Positions 1-9,825 of a stretch of 64,000 nt of DNA are shown one piece after another. The position numbers and the translations under genes are program-made. How positions within the stretch are numbered: position 1 is the stretch's first letter; each line of letters starts with the position of its first letter. The notes under the pieces were generated by a model. That model did not search any database. It had not been told where the DNA came from and worked only from the letters and a program-made list of their open reading frames with translations. This DNA comes from Pseudaquabacterium pictum. GTDB lineage: Bacteria; Pseudomonadota; Gammaproteobacteria; Burkholderiales; Burkholderiaceae_C. The stretch covers positions 1-64,000 of the forward strand of contig NZ_BJCL01000015.1 of assembly GCF_005403045.1 (NCBI RefSeq), in the 5' to 3' direction.

Positions 1-21
1 GTCGAAACCGAACGACGCCCC
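1..21 (-). ncRNA. ssrA: tmRNA, 5' end only (cut by window edge)
   Basis: Read on the minus strand, bases 21 to 1 begin GGGGCGUC and end GGUUUCGAC. This has the length and shape of the first 21 bases of a proteobacterial tmRNA: a G-rich acceptor strand followed by the conserved (U)GGUUUCGAC D-loop-like block, as I recall it from Neisseria-type tmRNAs. tmRNA rescues stalled ribosomes together with SmpB. Only the 5' tip is present, so the tag peptide frame and the 3' CCA end cannot be checked. No convincing sigma-70 promoter is visible just upstream. Confidence 0.62.
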
Positions 22-233
22 AGTCTTAACCCCGGGCTTGCTGGCCCAAAGAGGAAATCGGGGTCTGTCGGACGGGCTCCCTTCAGCGCGACGGGAGCGG
101 TGAAAACAATACTAGGAGGAGTCCTATTCGCCGCTTGCGGCGTGTAGGACGGGGGACATGGAGCAAAACAGGCCCACCCGAGCCGGCGCGATCGCTCAAA
201 TCAAACGACTGCCAAGAGCCCCAAGCCGCGAGT
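22..233. other. structured spacer with two mutually exclusive hairpins
   Basis: No open gene. A strong hairpin lies at 121-150: GTCCTA (121-126) pairs with TAGGAC (145-150) and CGCCGC (129-134) with GCGGCG (137-142). The same TCCTA (122-126) can pair instead with TAGGA (113-117) across a GGAG loop. A third stem joins GCTCCC (76-81) and GGGAGC (93-98), and a short one joins GGGC (34-37) and GCCC (44-47). The 121-150 hairpin could terminate the minus-strand amidotransferase transcript, since a T-rich tract follows it on that strand. It could also belong to the ssrA upstream region. I cannot match it to a named riboswitch. Confidence 0.4.
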
Positions 234-995
234 TCAGCTGTGCAGCGTCACGCCGTCCTCATCCACCCGCACCCAACTGCTGGCGGGCAGGCCTTGCCAG
301 GCGTCGGGGCTGCCGTCCAGCGGCTCCGATGCGACGATGTGGCCGTCGGCGCGGCGGCCGACATACAGAGACGGCGGCCGGTCGTCACTGGCGAAGCGGA
401 AGGCCAGCAGTTGCCGACCGTCGGACAGCGCCGCGGCAAAACGCAAGGGTTCGGCGATGCCCAGACCGGTCATCAGGGCCTGCGTGTCCTGCAGCACCCC
501 CTGCATCGCGTCGGCCGGCGGCACGCCGGTCTCGATGCGGGCCAGGGCCAGCAGGAACAGCAGCTCCGAATCGGTGGCGCCGCGGCGGGCCGCATACAGC
601 CGCTCGGGCAGCTGGGCCTCCAGCGCCCGGCGCACGCCAGCGTAGCCGCCGATCTGGCCGTTGTGCATGAACAACCACTTGCCGTGGCGGAACGGGTGGC
701 AATTGGTGCGGGCGATGCCGCCGCCGGTGGCCGCCCGCACATGGGCGAAGAACAGCCCCGAGCGCACCGTGGCACACAGCGCCAGCAGGTTCTCGTCCGA
801 CCAGGCCGGCATCACCTCGCGGTAGACACCCGGCTCGGTGCGGTCGCCATACCAGCCCACACCGAAGCCGTCGCCGTTGGTGACCGTGTGCGCCTCCTCG
901 GCCTTCAGCGCCTGCCGCACCAGTGAATGGCGCGGCGTGCACACCACCGTGTCCAGGTAGATCGGCTCTCCGAGGTAGGCAACGAATCGGCACAT
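234..995 (-). CDS. class II glutamine amidotransferase (YafJ-like)
   Basis: A 253-residue single-domain glutamine amidotransferase of the Ntn-hydrolase class. The start at 995 gives an N-terminal Met-Cys (MCRFVAYLGEP), which this family needs because Cys2 becomes the nucleophile after Met removal; the longer frame upstream is therefore unlikely. Family blocks are NGDGFGVGWY (40-49), HVRAAT (85-90), NCHPF (98-102), HNGQIGG (111-117) and ATDSELLF (140-147). YafJ-type proteins resemble the glutaminase half of GlmS or PurF but lack a synthase domain, and their substrate is not well established. The gene is divergent from the BenE transporter, with 136 bp between the two starts. Confidence 0.9.
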   Translation of the reverse strand: MCRFVAYLGEPIYLDTVVCTPRHSLVRQALKAEEAHTVTNGDGFGVGWYGDRTEPGVYREVMPAWSDENLLALCATVRSGLFFAHVRAATGGGIARTNCHPFRHGKWLFMHNGQIGGYAGVRRALEAQLPERLYAARRGATDSELLFLLALARIETGVPPADAMQGVLQDTQALMTGLGIAEPLRFAAALSDGRQLLAFRFASDDRPPSLYVGRRADGHIVASEPLDGSPDAWQGLPASSWVRVDEDGVTLHS

Positions 996-1131
996 GGCGG
1001 GGCAGTGACCTCGGCCCGTCCAAGGCGGGCCCACTGATCCTGTTGTCGGCCGGCGGCCGGGCAACTTGAGCCGCCCGGCTATGCTGCCGCCCGGCCCGGC
1101 CAGATGGGCGACAACAGGGCGAGGAGACCCG

Positions 1132-2313
1132 ATGGGGCAGAGCGTGCGCGTGGCGTGGTGGCGGGAGGTCTCGGTGTCGGCCGTGGTGGCCGGCTTCGTG
1201 GCGGTGCTGGTGGGCTACACCAGCTCGGTGGCCATCGTCTTCCAGGCAGCGCAGGCGCTGGGCGCCACCACGGCGCAGACCGTCTCCTGGATGTGGGCCC
1301 TGGGCCTGGCCATGGGCATCAGCAGCGTGGTGCTGAGCCTGCACTACCGCCTGCCGGTGCTCACCGCCTGGTGCACGCCCGCTGCCGCGCTGCTGGCGGC
1401 CACCCAGGGCGTCAGCCTGCCCGAGGCCACCGGCGCCTTCGTGGTCTGCGCGCTGCTGGTCATCGCCAGCGGCGTCACCGGGCTGTTCGAGCGGGTGATG
1501 GACAAGCTGCCGATGGCGGTGGCCGCGGCGCTGCTGGCCGGCGTGCTCACCCGCTTCGGGCTGGATGCGGTGCTGTCGGTGCGCACATCGCCGGTGCTGG
1601 TGCTGGCCATGCTGACCGCCTTCCTGGCCGGCCGGCGCTGGTGGCCGCGCTTCGCCGTGCCGGGTGTCCTGGCAGCCGGCGTCGTGGTGGCTGCCGCCCA
1701 GGGCCGGGTGGCGCTGGGCGGGGTGGACTGGGCCTGGGCCACGCCGGTGTGGGTGACGCCGCAGTTCTCGGGGGGCGCCATGGTGGGCGTGGCGCTGCCG
1801 CTGTTCATCGTCACCATGGCCTCGCAGAACCTGCCCGGCGTGGCGGCGCAGCGGGCCGCGGGCCATGCCGTGCCGGTGTCGCCGGTCACCACCGCCAGCG
1901 GCCTCACCACGCTGGTGCTGGCGCCGTTCGGCGCCTTCTCCATCAACCTGGCGGCCATCACCGCGGCCATCTGCATGGGCCCCGAGGCCCATGCCGACCC
2001 CGCCAGGCGCTACACCGCGCCGGTGGTGGCCGGCCTGTTCTACATCCTGCTGGGGTTGGCCGGTGGCGCGGTGGTGGGGCTGCTGACCGCGTTCCCGAAG
2101 GAACTGGTGGCTGCGGTGGCCGGCCTGGCCTTGCTGGGCACCATCGCCAGCGGGCTGGCCCAGGCCCTGGCCGAGCCGCGCCACCGCGATGCCGCGGCGC
2201 TGACCTTCCTGGTCACGCTGTCGGGCGTCAGCGTGGCCGGCATCGGCGCGGCCTTCTGGGGCGTGGTCGCCGGCGCGGTCACGCTCGCTGTGCAACACTG
2301 GCGCGCCCGTTGA
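1132..2313 (+). CDS. benE: BenE-family transporter (benzoate/H+ symporter type)
   Basis: A 393-residue inner-membrane protein with about 11-12 hydrophobic segments. Two stretches are very typical of BenE: MASQNLPG, and TTASGLTTLVLAPFGAFS leading into INLAAITAAICMGPEAH. BenE of Acinetobacter takes up benzoate with protons. No benzoate-degradation genes are nearby, so the substrate here is open. The start at 1132 is preferred because GAGGAG precedes it by about 8 bases; an in-frame ATG at 1066 would add 22 residues unlike the family. The stop lies 18 bases before the glutathione synthase start, so co-transcription is likely. Confidence 0.88.
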   Translation: MGQSVRVAWWREVSVSAVVAGFVAVLVGYTSSVAIVFQAAQALGATTAQTVSWMWALGLAMGISSVVLSLHYRLPVLTAWCTPAAALLAATQGVSLPEATGAFVVCALLVIASGVTGLFERVMDKLPMAVAAALLAGVLTRFGLDAVLSVRTSPVLVLAMLTAFLAGRRWWPRFAVPGVLAAGVVVAAAQGRVALGGVDWAWATPVWVTPQFSGGAMVGVALPLFIVTMASQNLPGVAAQRAAGHAVPVSPVTTASGLTTLVLAPFGAFSINLAAITAAICMGPEAHADPARRYTAPVVAGLFYILLGLAGGAVVGLLTAFPKELVAAVAGLALLGTIASGLAQALAEPRHRDAAALTFLVTLSGVSVAGIGAAFWGVVAGAVTLAVQHWRAR

Positions 2314-2331
2314 TTGCCCTGGACCACCGCC

Positions 2332-3288
2332 ATGCGCCTGCTCTTCATCGCCGACCCGCTGGAGACCTTCAAGACCCACAAGGACAGCACCTTCGCGATG
2401 ATGCGCGAGGCCGCTGCCCGCGGCCACACGCTGATGTGTTGCGGCCCGCAGGATGTGCGCTGGCAGCGCGGCGAGAAGGTCACCGCCTTCGTGCGCGACA
2501 TCACCCTCACTGGTGATGCCGACGACTGGTTCCGCGCTGCCCAGCAGCCGCCCGACGAGCGCCCGCAGGTGCTGGCCGAGGTGGACGCGGTGCTGATGCG
2601 CAAGGACCCGCCCTTCGACCCCGAGTATTTCTACGCCACCCACCTGCTGAGCCAGGCGGTGCGCGAGGGCGCGCGCGTCTTCAATGACCCCGCGGCGCTG
2701 CGCAACCACCCGGAGAAACTGGCGATCCTGGAATTTCCCCAGTTCATCGGCCCCACGCTGGTCACGCGCGACGCGGCCGACGTGCGCCGCTTCCATGCCG
2801 AGCACCGGGACATCATCCTCAAGCCGCTCGATGGCATGGGCGGCATGGGCATCTTCCGCGTCGGGCCCGACGGCCTGAACCTGGGCAGCATCACCGAGAC
2901 GCTGAACGCCGACGGCGCGCAGACGCTGATGGTGCAGCGCTACCTGCCCGAGATCGTGCAAGGCGACAAGCGCATCCTGGTGATCGGCGGCGTGCCGGTG
3001 CCCTACTGCCTGGCCCGCATTCCGCAGGGCAGCGAGATCCGCGGCAACCTGGCCGCCGGCGGCAAGGGCGTGGCCCAGCCGCTGAGCGACCGCGACCGCG
3101 AGATCGCGACCAGCCTGGGGCCCATCCTGGCCGCCCGCGGCCTGCTGCTGGTGGGCCTGGACGTCATTGGCGACAGCCTCACCGAGATCAACGTCACCAG
3201 CCCCACCTGCTTCCAGGAGATCACCCAGCAGACCGGCTTCGACGTGGCCAAGGTGTTCATCGACGCGCTGGAGGCAGCGCTGCGGTGA
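2332..3288 (+). CDS. gshB: glutathione synthase
   Basis: At 318 residues this is close to the usual GshB length (about 316). It joins glycine to gamma-glutamylcysteine using ATP, the last step of glutathione synthesis in the cytosol. The N-terminal domain starts MRLLFIADPL. The ATP-grasp part shows KPLDGMGGMGIFRV (glycine-rich loop) and the late metal-binding block EINVTSPTCFQEI. The ATG at 2332 fits the family N-terminus; an ATG 18 bases earlier is in frame but has no better ribosome site. It overlaps the next gene by 4 bases (GTGA) and lies just upstream of the glutathione-dependent formaldehyde genes, which gives a coherent glutathione theme. Confidence 0.95.
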   Translation: MRLLFIADPLETFKTHKDSTFAMMREAAARGHTLMCCGPQDVRWQRGEKVTAFVRDITLTGDADDWFRAAQQPPDERPQVLAEVDAVLMRKDPPFDPEYFYATHLLSQAVREGARVFNDPAALRNHPEKLAILEFPQFIGPTLVTRDAADVRRFHAEHRDIILKPLDGMGGMGIFRVGPDGLNLGSITETLNADGAQTLMVQRYLPEIVQGDKRILVIGGVPVPYCLARIPQGSEIRGNLAAGGKGVAQPLSDRDREIATSLGPILAARGLLLVGLDVIGDSLTEINVTSPTCFQEITQQTGFDVAKVFIDALEAALR

Positions 3289-4238
3289 GCCTGGCCCAGC
3301 TGCTCGATGCCGGCGCCGGCTTCGCACCTGAATTCGGCGACGGGCTGAGCAACCACCTGCCGATGGCCCTGGTGGCGCTCAAGCGCCTGGGCGCCGGCGA
3401 TGCCCGGCTGCAGGCCTTTGCCGATGGCTACGCCACCCGCCTGCAGCCCGCGCCGCCGTCCCGGCCCTGGCCCGCTGGCGACCCCTGGACCAGCCGCCTG
3501 GGCGACCCGGCGGCCTGGCCCGCCTACCGCAGCCTGTTCGCTGAATGGCTGGCCAACGAGGGCAGCGCCGCGGTGCTGGAACAGGTGCTGCCCATGCTGA
3601 TGCCCGGCTGTGGCGCGGCCGCCTTCCACGGCCTGATCCGCACCGCCTACGCGCTGCAGGCCGGCCATGCCGGCGAGCTGGCCGACGGCCTGGCCTGCTG
3701 GGCCGCCCGCCACCTGCCGCTGGGCCCGCTGCCGGCGCGCGCCGGCCGCCAGGCCGATCCGTTGCCGCTGCTGCGCCGGCTGCCGGCGTTGCCGTCGGAC
3801 CACCCGCTGATCTTCCAGCGCATGCAGGCGGCCGCCGCCAGCCCCGCGCTGCAGGCGGTGGTGGCCGGGCTGGCGGTGGATGCCGGCACGTTGCAGCGGC
3901 TGGCCCGGCTGGGTGCCCAGGCCCATGCCGGCAGCGGCAACTTCACCGCGCTGCACCTGGTCACCAGCGCCCATGCCATGCGGGTGCTGCTGCCGTTCGC
4001 CGACGATCCGCTGCCAGCCCTGCGCTGGTACTGGCAGGCCTGGGTGGCGGCGGTGGCCGCCGCCGGCCTGCAGGCCCTGCCGCCGGTGCCGCTGCAGCCC
4101 TGGCGCGCCATCGTGGCCGCTGCGCTGGCCAGCGACGATGACCACCTGATCAAGCTGGTCGACAGCTGTCGGGCCGAGGAAGCGGCCCACGGCGGCACCG
4201 ACTGGCAGCTGGCCGCGTCCCGCGCGCTGGCCGGCTGA
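3285..4238 (+). CDS. questin oxidase-like family protein
   Basis: A 317-residue soluble protein that resembles the questin-oxidase (AflY-like) family, known from fungal polyketide clusters and also found in bacteria, where its role is not established. Family-type features are the early GLSNHLPMALVALKRLGA, a central HPLIFQRMQAA, a late ALHLVTSAHAMRVLLP with paired His, and DDDHLIKLVDSCRAEE near the C-terminus. Translation starts at a GTG overlapping the gshB stop, so the two are translationally coupled. The downstream neighbour frmA starts 44 bases later. Its place between gshB and frmA suggests an oxidative or thiol-linked role, but this is inference. Confidence 0.75.
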   Translation: MSLAQLLDAGAGFAPEFGDGLSNHLPMALVALKRLGAGDARLQAFADGYATRLQPAPPSRPWPAGDPWTSRLGDPAAWPAYRSLFAEWLANEGSAAVLEQVLPMLMPGCGAAAFHGLIRTAYALQAGHAGELADGLACWAARHLPLGPLPARAGRQADPLPLLRRLPALPSDHPLIFQRMQAAAASPALQAVVAGLAVDAGTLQRLARLGAQAHAGSGNFTALHLVTSAHAMRVLLPFADDPLPALRWYWQAWVAAVAAAGLQALPPVPLQPWRAIVAAALASDDDHLIKLVDSCRAEEAAHGGTDWQLAASRALAG

Positions 4239-4282
4239 ACCGTTTCCCATCCACGCCCCGTCGCCCAACAAGGACCCATGCC

Positions 4283-5383
<1,101 letters not shown>

Positions 5384-5385
5384 CC

Positions 5386-6249
5386 ATGTCCACCTGGGAC
5401 CTGCTCAGCGCCCACGCCTGCTTCGGCGGTGAGCAGCGCTTCCACCGCCATGCCTCGGCGGTGATCGGCCTGCCGATGCGCTTCGGCCTGTACCTGCCGC
5501 CGCAGGCACTGGCCGGCGAGGCGGTGCCGCTGCTGGTCTACCTGGCCGGCCTGACCTGCACCGAGGAGACCTTCGCCATCAAGGCCGGCGCCCAGCGCCT
5601 GGCGGCCCAGCTGGGCCTGGCCCTGCTGACGCCCGACACCAGCCCGCGTGGCGCCAACGCCCCCGGCGAGGCCGATGCCTGGGACTTCGGCGTGGGTGCC
5701 GGCTTCTACCTGGATGCCACCCAGGCGCCCTGGGCCACCCACTGGCGCATGGAGAGTTACCTGGTGCGGGAGCTGCTGCCCCAGGTGTGGGCCGGCGCGC
5801 CGGTGCGTGAAGGCGCCACCGGGCTGTTCGGCCACTCGATGGGCGGCCATGGTGCGTTGACGCTGGCGCTGCGCCATCCCGGCGTGTTCACCAGCCTGTC
5901 GGCCTTCGCGCCGATCTGCGCGCCGATGTTGTGCCCCTGGGGTGTCAAGGCCTTCAGCGGCTACCTGGGTGATGACCGCAGCACCTGGGCCGCCCACGAT
6001 GCCAGCGCGCTGATGGCGTCCCAGACCAGGGCGCCGTATCCGCAGGGCATCCTGGTCGACCAGGGCCTGGCCGACAAATTCCTGGCCGAGCAGCTGCATC
6101 CCGAGGCCTTCGAGGCCGCCTGTGCCGCCGTCGGACAGCCGTTGTCGCTGCGCCGGCATGCCGGTTACGACCACGGCTATTACTTCATCGCCAGCCTGGT
6201 CGACGACCACCTGCGCCACCATGCCCGCCAGCTGGGCGTGGTGGGCTGA
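5386..6249 (+). CDS. frmB: S-formylglutathione hydrolase
   Basis: A 287-residue alpha/beta hydrolase of the esterase D family that splits S-formylglutathione to formate and glutathione, completing formaldehyde detoxification begun by frmA. The nucleophile is Ser151 in GHSMGGHG; the oxyanion region is YLAGLTCTEE (52-61). A C-terminal HAGYDHGYYFI carries the likely catalytic His, and DQGLADKFL the likely Asp. The start ATG is 2 bases after the frmA stop, so the pair forms one operon. Such genes are also named fghA or estD. Confidence 0.95.
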   Translation: MSTWDLLSAHACFGGEQRFHRHASAVIGLPMRFGLYLPPQALAGEAVPLLVYLAGLTCTEETFAIKAGAQRLAAQLGLALLTPDTSPRGANAPGEADAWDFGVGAGFYLDATQAPWATHWRMESYLVRELLPQVWAGAPVREGATGLFGHSMGGHGALTLALRHPGVFTSLSAFAPICAPMLCPWGVKAFSGYLGDDRSTWAAHDASALMASQTRAPYPQGILVDQGLADKFLAEQLHPEAFEAACAAVGQPLSLRRHAGYDHGYYFIASLVDDHLRHHARQLGVVG

Positions 6250-6252
6250 GCC

Positions 6253-6642
6253 TCACCAGCGGATCGTCCAACGCCCTTCGCAGGCCCGGCAGCGCACCGG
6301 CAGCTGCAGCTGGCCGGGCTGGTCGGTGGCCGGGCCATCGGCCTGCCAGCGGGCATAGGTGCGGCAGTGCGGGCATTCGGCCTGGTGGGCCAGCGCCTCG
6401 GCCAGGCCCAGGTGGAACAGGTAGCGGCGCACCGCCCAGCCGCCCAGCACCGCGGCCACCAGCAGGCAGCCCACCAGCAGCAGCCGGTGCGGGCCATCCT
6501 GCTGGCTGAAGGCCTCGACCGCGCCCAGGACCGCCACCGCGCACAGCAGCAGCAGCACCAGGTGGGCATGGCCGCGCACCAGCTCGCGCTCGTACCAGCG
6601 GCGGAAGCCGTGGCGGGCGATGAAATCGGTGGTGCGCAGCAT
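6253..6642 (-). CDS. small membrane protein with C-terminal zinc-ribbon-like cysteines
   Basis: A 129-residue protein I cannot assign to a named family. Two hydrophobic helices lie at about residues 26-44 and 54-68, followed by a soluble tail with CPHC (about 95-98) and CRAC (about 119-122), spaced like a zinc ribbon or rubredoxin knuckle. The N-terminus starts MLRTTDFIARHGFRRWY. It is convergent with frmB, with only 3 bases between stops. The C-terminal position suggests a cytoplasmic metal-binding module. A role as a small envelope or redox accessory is possible but unsupported. Confidence 0.7.
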   Translation of the reverse strand: MLRTTDFIARHGFRRWYERELVRGHAHLVLLLLCAVAVLGAVEAFSQQDGPHRLLLVGCLLVAAVLGGWAVRRYLFHLGLAEALAHQAECPHCRTYARWQADGPATDQPGQLQLPVRCRACEGRWTIRW

Positions 6643-6704
6643 GGCGGCGGTGCAGAGGGCTGGCGACCATCGTAGCGCGCCGCCGCAGCGGCCGCACGGC
6701 CATG

Positions 6705-6733
6705 AAAAAAGGGGCCGCGCGGTGCGCGGCCCC
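6705..6733 (-). terminator. rho-independent terminator of the symporter operon
   Basis: A perfect 10-bp stem, GGGGCCGCGC (6711-6720) with GCGCGGCCCC (6724-6733), has a 3-base loop and is followed on the minus strand by six Ts (6710-6705). It lies just downstream of the minus-strand symporter stop at 6770, which it probably serves. Confidence 0.88.
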
Positions 6734-6769
6734 TTCGTGTCGTTCAGCAGGCCGCAGCCTGCAGCGCGG

Positions 6770-8899
6770 TCAGCCGCGGGCGGGCTTCAGGTCGGGGTAG
6801 CGCACATGCTCCACCAGTTCCTGCACCTCGCGGTTGGGCGCCGGGGTCAGCAGGCTCACCACGATGGTCACCGCGAAGGCCAGCGGCACGCCGAAGATGC
6901 CGGCGGCGATCGGCGCGATGCCGAACCAGGTGTAGTCGGCGATCGGGCCTTCCACACCGAACAGCCCGCGCATCCACGGCTGGGTGGTGGCCATGTAGTA
7001 GAACGTGATCACCAGGCCCGAGACCATGCCCAGCGAGGCGCCCCACTTGTTGGCCCGCTTCCAGAACACCCCCAGCACCAGGGCCGGGAAGAAGGACGCG
7101 GCAGCCAGAGAGAACGCGGCGGACACCAGGAACAGGATGTCGGCGATCTTCAGCGACGCCACATAGGCCGCGGCCAGGGCCACGATCAGCAGCAGCGTCT
7201 TGGAGATCGTCACGCGCTTCGAGGTGGACGCGTTCGGGTCGATCATCTTGTAGTACAGGTCGTGGCTCAGCGCGTTGGCGATGGTCAGCAGCAGGCCGTC
7301 GGCGGTGGACAGCGCGGCGGCCAGGCCGCCGGCGGCCACCAGGCCCGAGATGACATACGGCAGACCGGCGATCTCCGGCGTGGCCAGCACGATGATGTCG
7401 CCGCCGATGCGCATCTCACCCAGCTGGAAGATGCCGTCCTTGTTGATGTCGGCGATCGACAGCAGCGCCGGGTCCACCTTCGCCCAGCTCGCCACCCAGC
7501 CGGGCAGCTTGTCGAACGGTGTGCCCACCAGCACGTTGAAGATCTCGTACTTCACCAGCACCGCCAGGGCCGGCGCCGTCAGGTAGAGCAGGCAGATGAA
7601 GAACAGCGACCAGGTCACCGAGTCCCGTGCCTCCTTCACCGACGGCGTGGTGTAGTAGCGCATCAGGATGTGCGGCAGTGCGGCCGTGCCCACCATCAGG
7701 CAGAACACCAGGGCGAGGAAGTTGTTGCGCGAATCGCGGTAGGCCTTCTGCGCCTTCTCGTCGCCGTTCGGGTCGCCGGCGAACGGCATGCCGTGCGATG
7801 GCATGCCGGCCAGCGGCTTGGCGCGGGCCTCGGCCGCGGTCTTGTCGGCCGCGTACTTCTTCTTCGCGTCCTCCTCGGTGGCGGGCAGGGCGGCCAGGGC
7901 CTTCTCGGCGGCCTGGATGTCGGCGGCCGGGCCGTTGGCGGTGCGCAGGTCGGCCAGCTTCTTCTCGGCGGCGGCCTTGTCGGCAGCCATCGCGGCGGGC
8001 ACGTCCTTCAGCTTGGCATCGGCGGCGGCGGCACGGTCCTTGAAGATCTGGATGACTTCCAGCTCCTTCGGGTCCTTGCGCAGCTCGCCTTCGCGGGCCG
8101 TCACCTTCTCCAGCTGCGTGCCGTACACCAGCTGGGGCACCGGCACGCCGGTCTGCTTCACCGCCAGCCACACCACCGGGATCATGTAGGCCACGATCAG
8201 GATGATGTACTGGGCCACCTGGGTCCAGGTGACGGCGCGCATGCCGCCCAGGAACGAGCACACCAGGATGCCGCCCAGGCCCACGAACACGCCCACGGCG
8301 AAGTCCAGGCCGGTCAGCCGGGCGGTGATCAGGCCCACGCCGTAGATCTGTGCCACCACGTAGACAAACGACACCAGGATCGCCGCCAGGATGCCGATCA
8401 GCCGGGGCAGGTTGCCGCCGTAGCGCGCGCCCAGGAAGTCGGGGATGGTGAACTGGCCGAACTTGCGCAGGTACGGCGCCAGCAGGAAGGCCACCAGGCA
8501 ATAGCCGCCGGTCCAGCCCAGGATGAAGGCCAGACCGCCGTAGCCGGTGAGGTACAGCGTGCCGGCCATGCCGATGAACGAGGCGGCGCTCATCCAGTCG
8601 GCACCGGTGGCCATGCCGTTGTACAGCGCGGGCACGCGCCGGCCGGCCACGTAGTACTCCGACGCATCGGAGGTGCGGCTCATGATGCCGATGCCGGCAT
8701 ACAGGCCCACCGTGGCCAGCAGGAAGATCAGGCCGATCCAGCTGCGGGTCAGGCCCATCTGCTCCAGGATGGTGAGCAGGATGACGAAGGCCGCGAAGCC
8801 GCCGGTGTACCAGATGTAGACCTTGTTCAGCTGCTGCTTGAACGCGGCCTGTGACTGGCCGCCCGAGGCACTGGCGGGTTCAGGTGAAAAGCCGGCCAT
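6770..8899 (-). CDS. sodium:solute symporter, VC_2705 type, with large hydrophilic insert
   Basis: A 709-residue secondary transporter of the SSS family, close to ActP and the VC_2705 group, which is associated with acetate or other short-chain acid uptake. Conserved blocks include DASEYYVAGRRVPALYNGMA (79-98) and ADWMSAASFIGMAG (100-113). About 13-14 membrane segments are visible. Family members are often near 550-600 residues. The extra length is an Ala/Lys-rich hydrophilic stretch at about residues 262-392 (positions 7724-8116) with coiled-coil character. It sits between two membrane segments. It follows a DUF4212 gene by 1 base, the usual partner of this group. Confidence 0.9.
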   Translation of the reverse strand: MAGFSPEPASASGGQSQAAFKQQLNKVYIWYTGGFAAFVILLTILEQMGLTRSWIGLIFLLATVGLYAGIGIMSRTSDASEYYVAGRRVPALYNGMATGADWMSAASFIGMAGTLYLTGYGGLAFILGWTGGYCLVAFLLAPYLRKFGQFTIPDFLGARYGGNLPRLIGILAAILVSFVYVVAQIYGVGLITARLTGLDFAVGVFVGLGGILVCSFLGGMRAVTWTQVAQYIILIVAYMIPVVWLAVKQTGVPVPQLVYGTQLEKVTAREGELRKDPKELEVIQIFKDRAAAADAKLKDVPAAMAADKAAAEKKLADLRTANGPAADIQAAEKALAALPATEEDAKKKYAADKTAAEARAKPLAGMPSHGMPFAGDPNGDEKAQKAYRDSRNNFLALVFCLMVGTAALPHILMRYYTTPSVKEARDSVTWSLFFICLLYLTAPALAVLVKYEIFNVLVGTPFDKLPGWVASWAKVDPALLSIADINKDGIFQLGEMRIGGDIIVLATPEIAGLPYVISGLVAAGGLAAALSTADGLLLTIANALSHDLYYKMIDPNASTSKRVTISKTLLLIVALAAAYVASLKIADILFLVSAAFSLAAASFFPALVLGVFWKRANKWGASLGMVSGLVITFYYMATTQPWMRGLFGVEGPIADYTWFGIAPIAAGIFGVPLAFAVTIVVSLLTPAPNREVQELVEHVRYPDLKPARG

Positions 8900-8900
8900 G

Positions 8901-9158
8901 TCAGACCTCCTCAGCCACGTTGTGTTCCTGGTCCAGGCGGTTCATCGTCCGCGCGTAGTACCAGATCAACACCATGTAGACGATCAGCGCGCCTTGCGCC
9001 CCCACCCAGAAGCTGAACGGCCAGCCGAAGAAGCTGAAGCTCAGTTCACGGGCGAAGAACGCCACGCCGAAGGTGACCAGGAACCAGATCACCAGCAGCG
9101 CGCCGGTGATGTTGAGGTTCCGCCGCCAATACCTGTGATGGCTTTCTGTCAGTTGCAT
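8901..9158 (-). CDS. DUF4212 small subunit of the sodium:solute symporter
   Basis: An 85-residue protein with two membrane helices, starting MQLTESHHRYWRRNL and containing the aromatic GWPFSFWVGAQG between helices. DUF4212 proteins are the usual upstream partners of VC_2705-type symporters and probably form part of the carrier. The start at 9158 has GGAG about 8 bases upstream; a longer frame to 9206 lacks this. It is the first gene of a two-gene operon. Its promoter should lie in 9159-9243. Confidence 0.9.
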   Translation of the reverse strand: MQLTESHHRYWRRNLNITGALLVIWFLVTFGVAFFARELSFSFFGWPFSFWVGAQGALIVYMVLIWYYARTMNRLDQEHNVAEEV

Positions 9159-9243
9159 GGATACAGCTCCAAGGAAACAAAGGGCCGGGTTGCCCCGGTG
9201 TGACAAGCCGCCTGTGCGCGGTCTGGGGCAGGCGCAGCCGCGA

Positions 9244-9825
9244 TCAGCCGGTCAGGCCGGTCTCGCGTTCCAGCTGCGCGGCCACCTTGGGCTCGAAGCC
9301 CCGCAGGTGGCGGATGATCTTCAGCGCCTCGGCGCCGTTCTCGCGGCTGGCATGCAGCCGCGCCAGCTGGTACCAGCCGTAGGGGCTCATCGGCTGCAGT
9401 TCGGTGTTGCGCTGCAGGGCGGCCACCGCCTCGTCGGGCTGGCCGGTGCGGATCAGCGCCAGGCCCAGGCCGTACCAGGCGCGGTCCAGCCTGGCATCCA
9501 GCGCCACCGCCTGGCGGAAGGCCGCCGCAGCCTCCGCCGGCCGGTCGTCGGCCTCCAGCAGGAAGCCCAGGTTGAACCAGTCGGCCGCGCTGCGCCGCGG
9601 ATGGGCGGCCACCAGGGCCTGCAGGTCGGCGATGGCGGCGGCACGCTGGCCGGCCTGGGCGCGGTGGTGGGCCCGGCTGGCCAGGGCATGCGCATCGTCG
9701 GGCTGCTGCGCCAGCATGGCGTCGAACACCTGCAGCGCCCGGGCCTCCTGGCCCAGCGCCAGCCAGGCCATGGCCTGCAGCTTGCGCCAGCGCTGGCTGC
9801 CGCCGGATGTCGTGTTCACCGGCAT
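9244..9825 (-). CDS. tetratricopeptide-repeat protein
   Basis: A 193-residue protein built of about four TPR units, for example WFNLGFLLEADDRPAEAAAAF and WYGLGLALIRTGQPDEAVAA. TPR arrays are scaffolds for protein contacts, and no enzymatic motif is visible. There is no signal peptide. The start MPVNTTSGG at 9825 overlaps the end of the upstream membrane-protein gene by 10 bases, so the two are probably coupled; a longer frame to 9882 would overlap far more. The partner is unknown. Confidence 0.8.
   Translation of the reverse strand: MPVNTTSGGSQRWRKLQAMAWLALGQEARALQVFDAMLAQQPDDAHALASRAHHRAQAGQRAAAIADLQALVAAHPRRSAADWFNLGFLLEADDRPAEAAAAFRQAVALDARLDRAWYGLGLALIRTGQPDEAVAALQRNTELQPMSPYGWYQLARLHASRENGAEALKIIRHLRGFEPKVAAQLERETGLTG

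Noticed and set aside
385-3327. Very long minus-strand open frame (980 codons)
   Set aside because: It lies antisense to benE and gshB and across the amidotransferase gene in another frame. Its composition (Gly, Arg, Ala, His, Gln) is what GC3-biased genes give on the other strand.
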